A DNA stretch of 64,000 nucleotides from Anaeramoeba ignava (Eukaryota; Metamonada; Anaeramoebidae), in the NCBI GenBank assembly GCA_028826165.1, contig JAPDFW010000066.1, forward strand, positions 31,001 to 95,000. The letters run 5' to 3'. Shown in pieces: positions 17,898-32,495 of this stretch (position 1 is its first letter; the number at the start of each line of letters is the position of its first letter). The notes under the pieces were generated by a model, which ran no database searches, was not told where the DNA came from, and was given only the letters and a program-made list of their open reading frames with translations. The translations under genes and the position numbers were made by a program.

Positions 17898-19375
17898 ATG
17901 GAAACTTATTTAAATTTAGAAAAACTTTCAAATGATTTAAAAAATTTATTTCAAAATCAAAATGAAAATGAAAAAGAAAATGAAAATTATTTTGATTTTG
18001 AAATAATTTGTGAACAAAATCAAATTTCATTTAAAACTCATAAATCAATTCTTTCTTCAAGAAGTGAATATTTTAAATCTCTTTTTAATTCCAAAATGAA
18101 AGAATATCAAGAAAATAAATTAATTCTAAAAGATGTTTCAAGTTCAATTCTATTTTCAATTTTAAATTATTTTTATTCAGGAAAGATTGAAATTAATTCA
18201 GAAAATGCAATTGAAATTTTAATTTTTTCATCAAAATATTTAATTGATGAATTAATTGAATTTTCTTTAAATTTTATCAAAAAGAATTTACAAATTGAAA
18301 CTGTTATTGATATACTTAAATTATCTGAATCAATGAACTTAAATCAATTATTAGAATCTTGTTATCAATTTATTTATCAAAATTTTGAAAAATTTATCAA
18401 AACTTCATTTTTTCTTGAACTTGAAGAAAATCATTTAAATTCAATTTTATTAAATGATTATAATCTAATAGATGAATTTGAGCTATTCCAATCAATAATA
18501 AAATGGGGAAAACATAAATCAAATATTAATCAAGAAAAACAAAATCAAAAACTTGAAAAAGAAGAAAAAGAAAAATTACAAGATCAAATTTCAAATATTA
18601 TTGATAAAAATCAGATTTATTGATTTCTCAAAAGAACAACTTGAAGATATTTTTGAAACAAGATTTAATTCCAAATCAAATTTCACAAAAATTAAATGAA
18701 TTTCAAAAATTTCAAAATGATAAAGAAATCAATCAATTTATTCAAAAAGAAAATCAAAAATTCATTCATTTTCAAATCAAGAATTAAATTTGATTCGAAA
18801 ATTATTCAAGATATTCTATATTTCAAAAATTAAAAGAATGGATAAATGATAATGAATTCTTTTCTAAAATGAGAAAAGGATTTTCAGCAAAAAGAGATGG
18901 ATTTGATTCTCGAAATTGGCATTCAAAATGTGATAATAAAGGAAAAACATTAATTGTTATCAAAACCAAAGATAATTTTATTTTTGGAGGATTTACTCAA
19001 ATTGGATTTACAAATGATAAATCAAAATGGAGAAAACAAGATAGAAATGATACAGAAGGATGGATTATTGATCCAAAAGCTTTTATTTTTTCATTAAGAA
19101 ATGATAAGAATGATAGAAAACCAGAGAAATTTAAAATCAAACAAGGTGAAGAGCAATTTGCAATTCATTATACTTTAAATAAAGGTCCAATTTTTGGATT
19201 TGGAATTGTTGGAGATATTTCCTTAAATTATGATTTACAATCTGGTTCTTCAAATTTTGGTTTTAGCTACAATTTACCTAAAGGAATTAAATCTAATACG
19301 AATGAAGCTCAAAGTTATTTAGCTGGTTCTTATTATAAATGGGTTGTTGATGAACTTGAAACTTATTTCATTTAA
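17898..19375 (+). pseudogene. BTB-BACK-TLDc gene with several frame breaks
   Basis: The BTB/POZ domain (about residues 30-125: FKTHKSILSSRSEYFKSLF, LFSILNYFYSGKIEI) and a BACK region (to about 235) are open from 17898 to 18623. The TLDc half is open from about 18820 to 19375 (GFSAKRDGFDSRNWHSKCD, FIFGGFTQIGFTND, YLAGSYYKWVVDELETYFI). Between them at least four single-base shifts are needed, near 18610, 18653, 18775 and 18817, each in or beside an A or T run, to keep a sensible reading (RFIDFSKEQLEDI, LIPNQISQKLNEFQKF, SRIKFDSKII, KLKEWINDNEFF). BTB-BACK proteins are typical substrate adaptors of Cul3 ubiquitin ligases; TLDc is linked to oxidative-stress and V-ATPase regulation. Either a decaying copy of a multigene family or a functional gene with consensus errors; both fit. 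Confidence 0.72.
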
Positions 19376-19439
19376 TTTCATATTTTTCATTTTTTTTTCA
19401 AAATTCAATTCAATTTTCATTTACTTTCAATTAAATAAA

Positions 19440-22400
19440 TAAAAAACAAATCTAAATTTAAAATAAAATAAATTTAAAATAAATTATTATTAAAATTAAA
19501 TATTTATATTTATTAAAATATTTATTCCACTTTTTTTTAATATTTTTTTATAATTAATATTAAATTAATAAATAATTAAAAATATCAAATTAATAAATAA
19601 AATACTTATTTCAATTTAAAATAAAATAAATTTAAAATAAATTATTATTAAATATTATTAAAATTAAATATTTATCTTTATTAAAATATTTATTCCACTT
19701 TTTAATATTTTATTATAATTAATATTAAATTAATAAATAATCAAAAATATTAAATTAATAAATAAAATAATTATTCCAATTTAAAATAAAATAAATTTAA
19801 AATAAATTTAAAAATAAATTATTATTAAAATTAAATATTTATTTTTATTAAAATATTTATTCCACTTTTTTTTATTATTTTTTTATAATTAATATTAAAT
19901 TAATAAATAATCAAAAATATTAAATTAATAAATAAAATAATTATTTTAATTTAAAATAAAAATAAATTTAAAATAAATTATTATTAATTATTATTAAAAT
20001 TAAATATTTATCTTGATTAAAATATTTATTCCACTTTTTAATATTTTTATAATTAATATTAAATTAATAAATAATTAAAAATATTAATTTAATAAATAAA
20101 ATAATTATTTCAATTTAAAATAAAATAAATTTAAAAATAAATTATTATTAATTATTATTAAAATTAAATATTTATATTTATTAAAATATTTATTCCACTT
20201 TTTATTATTTTGTTATAATTAATATTAAATTAATAAATAAATAAAAATATTAATTTAATAAAATAAAATAATTATTTCAATTTAAAATAAAATAAATTTA
20301 AAATAAATTATTATTAATTATTATTAAAATTAAATATTTATCTTTATTAAAATAGTTGGTAAAAATAATATTTTATTATAATTAATATTAAATTAATAAA
20401 TAATTAAAAATATTAATTTAATAAATAAAATTATTATTTCAATTTAAAATAAAATAAAATTAAAATAAATTATTATTAATTATTATTAAAATTAAATATT
20501 TATCTTTATTAAAATATTTATTCCACTTTTTAATATTTTATTATAATTAATATTAAATTAATAAATAATCAAAAATATTAATTTAATAAATAAAATAATT
20601 ATTTCAATTTAAAATAAAATAAATTTAAAATAAATTATTATTAATTATTATTAAAATTAAATATTTATTTTTATTAAAATATTTATTCCACTTTTTATTA
20701 TTTTATTATAATTAATATTAAATTAATAAATAATTAAAAATATTAATATAATAAATAAAATAATTATTTCAATTTAAAATAAAATAAATTTAAAATAAAT
20801 TTAAAATAAATTATTATTAAAATTAAATATTTATATTTATTAAAATATTTATTCCACTTTTTATTATTTTTATAATTAATATTAAATTAATAAATAATTA
20901 AAAATATTAAATTAATAAATAAAATAATTATTTCAATTTAAAATAAAATAAATTTAAAATAAATTATTATTAAAATTAAATATTTATATTTATTAAAATA
21001 TTTATTCCACTTTTTTTTTATTATTTTTTTATAATTAATATTAAATTAATAAATAATTAAAAATATTAATTTAATAAATAAAATAATTATTTTAATTTAA
21101 AATAAAATAAATTTAAAATAAATTATTATTAATTATTATTAAAATTAAATATTTATTTTTATTAAAATATTTATTCCACTTTTTAATATTTTATTATAAT
21201 TAAAATTAAATTAATAAATAATCAAAAATATTAATTTAATAAATAAAATAATTATTTCAATTTAAAATAAAATAAATTTAAAATAAATTATTATTAAAAT
21301 TAAATATTTATTTTTATTAAAATATTTATTCCACTTTTTTTTTTTAATATTTTTTTTATAATTAATATTAAATTAATAAATAATTAAAATATTAATTTAA
21401 TAAATAAAATAATTATTTCAATTTTAAAATAAAATAAATTTAAAATAAATTTAAAATAAATTATTATTAAAATTAAATATTTATATTTATTAAAATATTT
21501 ATTCCACTTTTTTTATTATTTTTATTATAATTAATATTAAATTAATAAATAATTAAAAATATTAAATTAATAAATAAAATAATTATTTCAATTTAAAATA
21601 AAATAAATTTAAAATTAATTATTAATAATTATTATTAAAATTAAATATTTATCTTTATTAAAATAGTTGGTAAAAATAATATTTTATTATAATTAATATT
21701 AAATTAATAAATAATTAAAAATATTAAATTAATAAATAAAATAATTATTCCAATTTAAAATAAAATAAATTTAAAATAAATTTAAAATAAATTATTATTA
21801 AAATTAAATATTTATCTTTATTAAAATATTTATTCCACTTTTTTTTTTTATTATTTTTTTATAATTAATATTAAATTAATAAATAAATAAAAATATTAAA
21901 TTAATAAATAAAATAATTATTTCAATTTAAAATAAAATAAATTTAAAATAAATTATTATTAATTATTATTAAAATTAAATATTTATCTTTATTAAAATAT
22001 TTATTCCACTTTTTTTTTATTATTTTATTATAATTAATATTAAATTAATAAATAATCAAAAATATTAAATTAATAAATAAAATAATTATTTCAATTTAAA
22101 ATAAAATAAATTTAAAATAAATATTATTAAAATTAAATATTTATATTTATTAAAAATATTTATTCCACTTTTTTTTTATTATTTTTTTATAATTAATATT
22201 AAATTAATAAATAATTAAAAATATTAAATTAATAAATAAAATAATTATTCCAATTTAAAATAAAATAAATTTAAAATAAATTATTATTAATTATTATTAA
22301 AATTAAATATTTATATTTATTAAAATATTTATTCCACTTTTTTTTTTATTATTTTTTTATAATTAATATTAAATTAATAAATAATTAAAAATATTAATTT

Positions 22401-22600
22401 AATAAATAAAATAATTATTTCAATTTAAAATAAAATAAATTTAAAATAAATTATTATTAAAATTAAATATTTATATTTATTAAAATATTTATTCCACTTT
22501 TTTTTATTATTTTTTTATAATTAATATTAAATTAATAAATAATTAAAAATATTAAATTAATAAATAAATTCAATTTAAAATAAAATAATTATTTCAAATT
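19440..22600. repeat. Satellite array, about 19 units of roughly 165 bp
   Basis: Each unit has the order TTTAAAATAAATTATTATT, ATTAAATATTTAT, TTATTAAAATATTTATTCCAC, a T-run, TTATAATTAATATTAAATT, AATAAATAA. The landmark ATTCCAC recurs at 19524, 19692, 19859, 20028, 20192, 20520, 20685, 20851, 21004, 21173, 21328, 21501, 21832, 22003, 22162, 22331 and 22491: spacing 153-173 bp. Two units near 20352 and 21661 carry AATAGTTGGTAAAAAT instead. No coding frame. It lies between two convergent genes and is the only long-period satellite in the window. Confidence 0.9.
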
Positions 22601-22682
22601 ATTTTTTTTTTGTGATTAAAATATTTTTTATTCAATTTAAAATGAAATGAAATGAAATTTTTATTTATCTTTATTAAAATTG

Positions 22683-24678
22683 CTATTTTTGATTAATCAA
22701 TTTATCAATTCTCATTAATTCTCCAACAACAATCAAAATCATTTTGGATTTCACTTCAACAATATCTTCAGGTAAAGCGAAAATGGAGGCGCCAATCTTT
22801 CTGCAAAGCGAAATGGCATAAAGAGCATTATTCATACATTCTTCATCAGAATTTCCGCTTTGAATAAAATTATAATTGATTGCTTTTGGAGAAATTGAAT
22901 AAACTAAATCAATCAAAAAAATTCCGTTTTGAAGCGAGCGATCTTTGAAGTTGGGAATGGAGGATTGCTTCCCAGCCGATTCAATCTTAGTATTTGCCCA
23001 AGTGACGATATCCTTGTCAGTTATTCTTCCAGATTGAATAACATTGAGTTTTGTGAGGATTGTTTTGATATGATATTCCATTGCTTGCCAAACAAACCCG
23101 AGAATCAAAGTTTTGTTTCCTTCTTGGATATTTTCACCCGAGATGTTGATTAAATGCAAATGGAGTGATTTCCCCAATTCAATAACATAATTGCAATTCT
23201 CCAATTTTTTGAAAACATCATTTGGAACCAAGTTGACTTTTTTCCAGTTGACGAGATTAGGCTCAATTTTATCAATCACCTTCAAAATCACCAAACCGTC
23301 GCGTAAATCCTTGGAAAGATCATAAACCTTCGGCTGGATTCCCATGCTGTTGATCCATATTCTCAGCGCCCGTTCTTCTCTTGTTCCTGCTCGATCGTGA
23401 TCGTCAAACACGATTTTTTGTGCTTGTTCTTTCGAGATTGAAATTCCAGAACGAGTGTGGAACAAAAGCGCAAGAAAAGCCGCGTTTAATTGGTCGTATT
23501 TTCCCGACATTATTGTTTGCGCTGAGATGAATTGTTTGCAATCCAAATTTGACGCGAATTTTTCAATCATTTTCGCTTGAATATCGGGATCTGTTTCCTT
23601 TGCAAATTCCGCAAGAGGACACAATTGAGGGCTTAATTGGTTCATCAACGTTGCAAACACGATTGGTTGCTGGAGATCCTCGGAAAAATTCTGGATAATC
23701 CTTTTCTCGCCAGCCCTGTGAATGTGGTAGTTAATCCATTTCAAAAGAATATTTTCTGGCGGAATTTTATTGATTTCATCGATTAATTCTTGTGATAATC
23801 CCTTCTTGTTGTTTTCGTCAAATAAAACCACAATTTCTGGGTGTTTGATGATTTTCAAATTCGAAAATAACCCAAGTTTGATAATCTCCCAAGTTAGTTG
23901 CAATATCGAAGATTCATCTCCATTCAGCAATGATTGCGGTTCAATTTCCGAAACATTGCATCCAATCCATTTTGCCGAATTAAGGCATAAGTTGTGATTT
24001 TCAAGTGAGGATTCCTCGTTGATTTCATAGTTGATTGCTCTGTTGTCAATTGTTAAAGGAAAACTATCGTTGATTAACTTGCAAAGCAAAACTCCATTCT
24101 TCGCTGCTTCTAAAAGATCCGCGGATTTTGTTCCGATTGGCAGAATATTGATTAAATCCCGATCGTATTTTAATCTCAAATTTATATATCCAACCAATTC
24201 CTTCTCAAGTAAATCAACACTTCTTTTTGATTCAATTTTCCCCTTCAAATTTTCAATAGTCTCTTTTAACTTCGCATTCTCTTCTTCAATTTCTTCCCCT
24301 TTTTCTTTGTCTGTTGCAATTATTTCTGTTGAAAATTCAAGTTTTTCTTTTAATATCTTGTTTTCTTCTTCAAGATTCTGTATTTTTTGGTTCAAATCCT
24401 CAATTTTTCTTCGCATATTCCTTGTTCAGAGAAGACATTGTTTCCTGAAAATCTAATTTTTCTTTTTCATTTTCTAAATTCAAAAAAAAAAGATGAGCAC
24501 AAATTAATATTTTGATGTTTCCATTGTTTGAAATTTTTGGATCAAGAGTACTTTTTTCATCTTCGAGTTGTGATATTTTTGATCAACTCTTCTTCTCTTC
24601 TTTTCCCGTTTTCAATTTGCTTTTTAAAGATTCGTAATTGATTTTGTTTAAATTATCGACAACCTTTTCTTCCTTCAT
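22683..24678 (-). CDS. Fimbrin/plastin-like actin bundler with N-terminal coiled coil
   Basis: Cross-links actin filaments through two tandem actin-binding domains. An uninterrupted frame, 24416-22683, encodes four CH domains: CH1 (SADLLEAAKNGVLLCKLIN, DNRAINYEI), CH2 (ILLKWINYHIHRAGEKRI, SGKYDQLNAAFLALLF), CH3 (REERALRIWINSMGIQP, LENCNYVIELGKSL, NKTLILGFVWQAM) and CH4 (VTWANTKIESAGKQSSI, RKIGASIFALPEDIVEV). Family members normally begin with EF hands; here a coiled coil (about 60 residues in this frame) precedes CH1. The coiled coil seems to continue upstream to an ATG at 24678, through a likely 78-bp intron (24551-24474) and two small frame breaks (near 24408 and 24590); that 5' part is uncertain. 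G/C content and codon choice are clearly higher than in neighbours. Confidence 0.9.
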
Positions 24679-24755
24679 ACAAAATTTACGGGAAAAAGTT
24701 GATAATTTATATTTTTGGAACTAATTCATTTGTTTTTGTTGATTTTTCTAAGTTG

Positions 24756-25133
24756 TTAAAAATGATATAAAATCAAACGATTAAATTTTGAGAATATATT
24801 TAGAAAATATTTAAAAATATTTAAATTGAAATCAACTTTTTCAAGTGGACAATCTATCAAGGAATATAAAAAACTACTAAATCCAAATCCAATTCCTTGA
24901 AGAGCTGCTTCTTTAGTTGTGGATTTAATTACTGACAATAATCTTTGTTTTGGTGATTGCTGTTGATGATCAGCAAAAGTTAAAATCAAACCAAAAATTC
25001 CTCCACAAAAAGTGCCTAATTTAAAACCAGAAATACCATTTTCTAATGCTTTCAAAAAACAATTTTCTTCATCTTCTATTTGGGATTTTTTTTTTGAATT
25101 TTTTCCTAATAGAAAAGGGTTTAAATTTTGCAT
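24756..25133 (-). CDS. Tim17/Tim22/Tim23-family-like small membrane protein
   Basis: From the ATG at 25133 this frame gives about 125 residues; a longer open frame to 25187 starts upstream with a Phe-rich stretch and is less likely. Seen: a Gly-rich helix GISGFKLGTFCGGIFGLIL followed by a second one, GIGFGFSSFLYSLIDC, and a PLEK sequence, which resembles the GxxxG helices and following loop of Tim17/22/23/PMP24 proteins. Members normally have four helices, so this reading is short. An intron beginning GTTGAT after PLEK could lead to a tiny last exon near 24740-24700; I cannot decide this. A plausible role is protein import into, or a pore in, the reduced mitochondrion or peroxisome membrane. 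Its start is 85 bp from the divergent kinase gene at 25218. Confidence 0.5.
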   Translation of the reverse strand: MQNLNPFLLGKNSKKKSQIEDEENCFLKALENGISGFKLGTFCGGIFGLILTFADHQQQSPKQRLLSVIKSTTKEAALQGIGFGFSSFLYSLIDCPLEKVDFNLNIFKYFLNIFSKFNRLILYHF

Positions 25134-25217
25134 TAAAATTTTAAAATTCAAAAAAAGAAAAAATGAAAAATGAAAAATTTTTTTCATTTTTCCTTTTCAA
25201 AATTTTAAAATTATAAA

Positions 25218-26891
25218 ATGCAAAACGAAATCAAAAATCAATTTCCTTCAGGAAATAATTTTAAAGCAAAAAGAAAAATTGGAAAAGGTTCTTATGGAAC
25301 AGTTTATTTAGGAAAAACTTTAAAAACAAAAGAAATTTGTGCAATTAAAAAAATTGATATCCAAAAAAATTTCAATCAAAAACAAATTATCAGAGAAATT
25401 CAAATTATGAAAAAAGTTAAACATGAAAATTGTGTTAAATTATTTTTTATTGAACCAGAAAATTATCAAAAAGTAATTCAATAAAAAAAAAATATCAAAA
25501 ATTTCCAAATTAAAATTTAAAATTTAAAATTTAAAAAGTCTGATTTAATTTATGTTGTTATGCAATATTGTAATATGAATGATTTAAATCATTATATCCA
25601 ATCAAAAAACAAAAGAATTTCTATTGAAGAAATGAAAGAAATATTTAGGCAAATTCGTATAATTTTCTTTTTTATAAATTAAAATTAAATTAAAATATAA
25701 ATTAAAATTTAAATTAGTTCAAGGATTGAAATATTTATACCAAAAACAAATTGTTCATCGTGATTTAAAACCTGAAAATATTCTACTTCAAAAAAATGAA
25801 GATTCAAAATTTGGATATTCAATTAAATTAGCTGATTTTGGATTTGCAAGAAAAATTCCAAAAGATGATTTAGGAAAACTTCAGAAAATGCAATCCTTTG
25901 CTGGAAGCCCTTTATATATTGCTCCAGAAGTTTGGATTATTATTTTAAAAAACTAAAATATTTATTTAAATGCAAATTATTTCAAAAAATAGATTTTATT
26001 TGGTGAATCTTATACTTCAAAAGTTGATTTATGGAGTTTAGGTGCAATTTTATATGAAATTATTACAGGAAGTATACCTTTTCAAGCAGAAAATATAAAC
26101 GATTTAAAACTTATTTATAAAAATACGACAAAAAAATCACTTCCAAAAAAAGTTTTAGTAAATAAATTGAAAATATATTATTTCAAATTAATTAATTAAT
26201 TAATTCATTTATTTATTTAATCCAAAAAAAAAAGAATGTTGTTCCAAAAGAATGTAATGATTTAGTTGAAAAATTATTAACTGTTGATCCTGAATTAAGG
26301 ATTTCAAGACAAGATTTACATAATCATCCTTTTATTTTTGAAAAATTAGTAAACTATTTAAATTCCAAAAAAATTATTCAACAAATTTAAAAAAAAATTC
26401 ATTTTAATAAATAGAAAGAATCAGTGGAAAAATCACAAAGTTTATTAGATTTAGAAAAGGGAATAATTGGAATTACAAAAGAAGATTTTGAAAGCAAAGA
26501 AAATGATAAACTTTCATTTAAAAAAGGAGAAGTAATTGAAATTATTAAAATTAAAAAAGATAAAGAAATTTGTGAAGGAATATTGAAAGAAGAAAAAGGA
26601 ATTATTGAATTAAAATCAATTGATTTATATCAGAAAATTGAAAATATTTTTTCAATAATTGAATCAAATAATCAAATTAAAAAATTTCAAAAAAGAATTA
26701 TTGGAATTACTAAATATAGATATCAAGCAAATCAATTTTCATTACCAAAAGGAGAATTAGTTGAAATTACACTTATAAATGGAGAGAGTAGTTCTTGTGA
26801 AATTCAATTTGAAAATCAAAAAGATGAAATTCCTCTTTCATTTTTGGATTTTTATGAACAAATTGGAGGAAATAATGGAAATCAAAAATAA
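25218..26891 (+). CDS. ULK-like kinase-SH3 fusion, array copy 1
   Basis: First of 13 tandem copies; a serine/threonine kinase joined to SH3-like domains, 446 residues. Exons 25218-25472, 25539-25656, 25718-25929, 25993-26157, 26235-26348 and 26415-26891, with phases 0,1,0,0,0. Kinase landmarks: GKGSYGTV loop, CAIKK lysine, IREIQIM helix-C glutamate, VVMQYC hinge, [36 protein letters not shown]. The DFGFAR...GSPLYIAPE style and FQAENINDL suit the ULK/Atg1 group, which starts autophagy in other eukaryotes; the role here is unknown. The last exon has SH3-like domains 1 (IIGITKEDF...[11 protein letters not shown]) and 2 (IIGITKYRY...LPKGELVEI). Domain 3 is missing: sequence after the stop (26901-26920) matches the sequence after copy 2 (30013-30034), so a deletion removed it. 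Confidence 0.85.
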
Positions 26892-27170
26892 ATTAGAAAA
26901 AAGAAAAGAGATCATTTTTTGAATCAAATTTTTGCTTTTTTTTTATTTAAAAAAAGAAGAAAAATGGAAAAAAAAAATTATTTCTTTTGAAATAAATTTC
27001 TTCATTAAAAAAATCAATATTTAATTCATAAAAACTCAAATTTGAATATAAATAGCTTTTTATAAAATAATTTTTAATTTAATTTAATTAACGAAAACAA
27101 AATTTCAATAAAAAATTTATTATTAAAAAATTTTTTCATTTTTTTCTTTTTTCCTTTTTAAAATTTTAAA

Positions 27171-29685
<2,515 letters not shown>

Positions 29686-30131
29686 AAATCAAAATTAAAA
29701 ATTAAAATTCAAATCAAATTCAAATCAAATTTAAAATTAAAATCAAAATTCAAATTCAAAATCAAAATCAAATTTAAAATCAAAATCTAAATTAAATTTA
29801 AAATCAAAATAAAAATCAAAATTAAAATTAAAATTAAAATTAAAATCAAAATTAAAATTAAAATCAAAAATCAAAATAAAAATCAAAATTAAAATTAAAA
29901 TCAAAATTATAAATCAAAATCAAAATCAAAATTAAAATTAAAAATTAAAATTAAAATTAAAATTAAAATTAAAATTAAAATTAAAATTAAAATTAAATTC
30001 AAATCTAAATTTAAAAGAAAAGAGATCATTTTTTCCACTTTTTTTTAACCAATTTTTTTTTTGCTTTTTTTTTTCATTTTTTTTTTCTTAATTTTCTTTT
30101 TTTCTAAATAAAAATAACGTAAAAAAAAAAA
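29686..30131. repeat. Spacer copy 2-3: AAAATT/AAAATC hexamers
   Basis: Downstream of copy 2 the spacer is AAAATC and AAAATT hexamers (29690-30010), then AGAAAAGAGATCATTTTTT, then T-runs before the next ATG. No gene seen. Confidence 0.7.
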
Positions 30132-32495
30132 ATGGAAAAAAAAAAAAGTAAATCAAAACAGAAAATATTATTTACTGGAAGAAAATTCCAAGCAAAAATC
30201 AAAATTGGAGAAGGTTCTTATGGGAAAGTTTATTCAGGAAAAATTTTAAAAACAGAAGAAAATTGTGCAATTAAAAGAATTAGTTTCAAAGAAAAACCAA
30301 AAAGAAGAGAAAAAGTAAATCGAGCAATTCAAATTATGAAATTAATTAATCATGAAAATTGTATTGATTTATTTTTTGTTGAACCAAAACATTACCGAAA
30401 AGTAATTCAATATTTAATTTATAATATAATTTAAATATTTAATTTATAATTTAATTTAAATATTTAATTTATAATTTAATTTAAATATTTAAAAAGGCTG
30501 AACCAATTTATGTTGTTATGGAATTTTGTGATATGGGTGAACTAAAGGAATATATCGAATCAAAACAAGAAAGAATTTCTATTGAAGAAATAAAAGAAAT
30601 ATTTGGACAAATTGGTATTTTTTTAAATTTAAAATCAAAAATCTAAATCTAAATCAAAATCAAAATCAAAATCTAAATCTAAATCAAAATCAAAATCAAA
30701 ATCTAAATCAAAATCAAAATCAAAATCAAATCAAAATCAAAATAAAATTGGAAATCAAAATCAAAATTAAAATCAAAATTAAAATTAAAATCAAAATCAA
30801 AATCAAAATCAAAAATCAAAATCAAATTAAAATCAAAAATCAAAATCAAATTAAAATCAAAATTAAAATCAAAATCAAAATCAAATTCAAAATTAAAATC
30901 AAAATCAAAATCAAAATCAAAATTAAAATCAAAATCAAAAATTAAAATCAAAATCAAAAATCAAAAATCAAAATCAAAAATCAAAAATCAAAATCAAAAA
31001 TCAAATTCAAATTAAAATTAAAATCAAAATCAAAATTTAATTAGTTCAAGGATTGAAATATTTATATGAAAAAGGAATTGTTCATCGTGATTTAAAACCT
31101 CAAAATATCCTTCTTCAAAAAAATGATGATTCAAAATTTGGATATACAATTAAATTAGCTGATTTTGATTTTGCAAGAAAAATTCCAAAAGATGATTTAG
31201 GAAAATCATTAAATATGGAATCATTTGTTGAAGTCCTGCTTATATGGCTCCAGAAGTCTGAAATTTTAATATAAAAATAATTCAAATCAAAATTAAAATC
31301 AAAATTATTTCAAAAATAGATTTTATTTCATGATAAATATACTTCAAAATCTGATTTATGGAGTTTAGGTGCAATTTTATATGAATTATTTACAGGAAGT
31401 ATACCTTTTCAAGCATTTGATATAAATGATTTAAAAAGACAATATCGACAAATTACAAAAATCACTTCCAAAAGATATTTTAGTAAATAAATTGAAAATA
31501 TTTTATTCTATTCCAAAATAAATTAATTAATTGATTTATTTATTTAATCCAAAAAGAATGTTGTTCCAAAAGAATGTAGTGATTTAGTTGAGGATTATTA
31601 ACTGTTGATCCAAATTTAAGAATTTCAAGAGAAAAAGTTACATAATCATCCTTTTGTTTTTGAAAAATTAGTAAACTATTTAAATTCCAAAAAAATTATT
31701 CAACAAATTTAAAAAAAAATTCATTTTAATAAATAGAAAGAATCAATGGAAAAATCAAAAGAAATACAAAGTTTAGAAAATGCAATGATTGGAATTACAA
31801 AAGAAGATTTTGAAAGCAAAGAAAATGATAAACTTTCATTTAAAAAAGGAGATATAATTGAAATTATTAAAATTAAAAAAGATAAAGAAATTTGTGAAGG
31901 AATATTAAAAAGAGAAAAAGCAATTATTGAATTAAAATTAATTGATTTATTTCAGAAAATTGAGGATATTTTTTCAATAATTGAATCAAATAATAAAATT
32001 AAAAAATTTCAAAAAAGAATTATTGGAATTGCTAAATATGATTATAAAGCAAATGAATTTTCATTATCAGAAGGAGAAGTAATTGAAATTAATAATATAA
32101 ATAAAGGAAATGATTCTTGTGAAATTCAATTTGAAAATCAAAAAGATGAAATTCCTTTTTTCTTTTTGGATTTTTATGAACAAATTGAACAAATTGAAGA
32201 AAATAATGAAAATCAAAACGAAATTCAAATTCAAAATCTAAATCTAAATCAAAACGAAAATCAAAACGAAAATCAAAACGAAAATCAAAACGAAAATCAA
32301 AATGAAAAAGAAAAAGAAAAAGAAAAAGAAACAAATAAGCATCACCATAAACACAAACATCATCATCATCATAAGCACAAACATCATCATCACAACCACA
32401 CAAAAAATTCAAAATCAAAATCAAAATCAAAATCAAAATCAAAATCAAAATCAAAATCAAATTCTAAATCAAATCAAAATCAAAATCAAAATTAA
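30132..32495 (+). pseudogene. ULK-like kinase-SH3 array copy 3, degraded kinase
   Basis: Exons by homology: 30132-30401, 30497-30614, 31045-31255, 31320-31482, 31557-31670, 31737-32495. The N-lobe is intact (GEGSYGKV, CAIKR), and HRDLKPQN is kept, but the Mg-binding motif reads ADFDFAR instead of ADFGFAR. Exon 3 is one base short (near 31229, GTTGAAGTCC where others have GTTGGAAGTCC), exon 4 is two bases short (near 31460), and exon 5 has a loss near 31595 offset by a gain near 31635. The shift in exon 3 leads to a stop in exon 4. The last exon is fully open (253 codons) with SH3-like domains 1 and 2, then a His/Lys-rich block (HHHKHKHHHHHKHKHHHH) and a Lys-Ser repeat in place of domain 3. 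Probably a pseudogene or a pseudokinase with consensus errors. Confidence 0.75.
30615..31044 (+). repeat. Copy 3 intron 2: AAAATC hexamer array
   Basis: 430-bp intron of AAAATC with interspersed AAAATT and AAATCT units, GT at 30615 and AG at 31043-31044. Gives false open frames on both strands. Confidence 0.85.

Noticed and set aside
19440-22600. CRISPR-like regular repeat
   Set aside because: Whole units repeat without unique spacers; the genome is eukaryotic, so this is a satellite.
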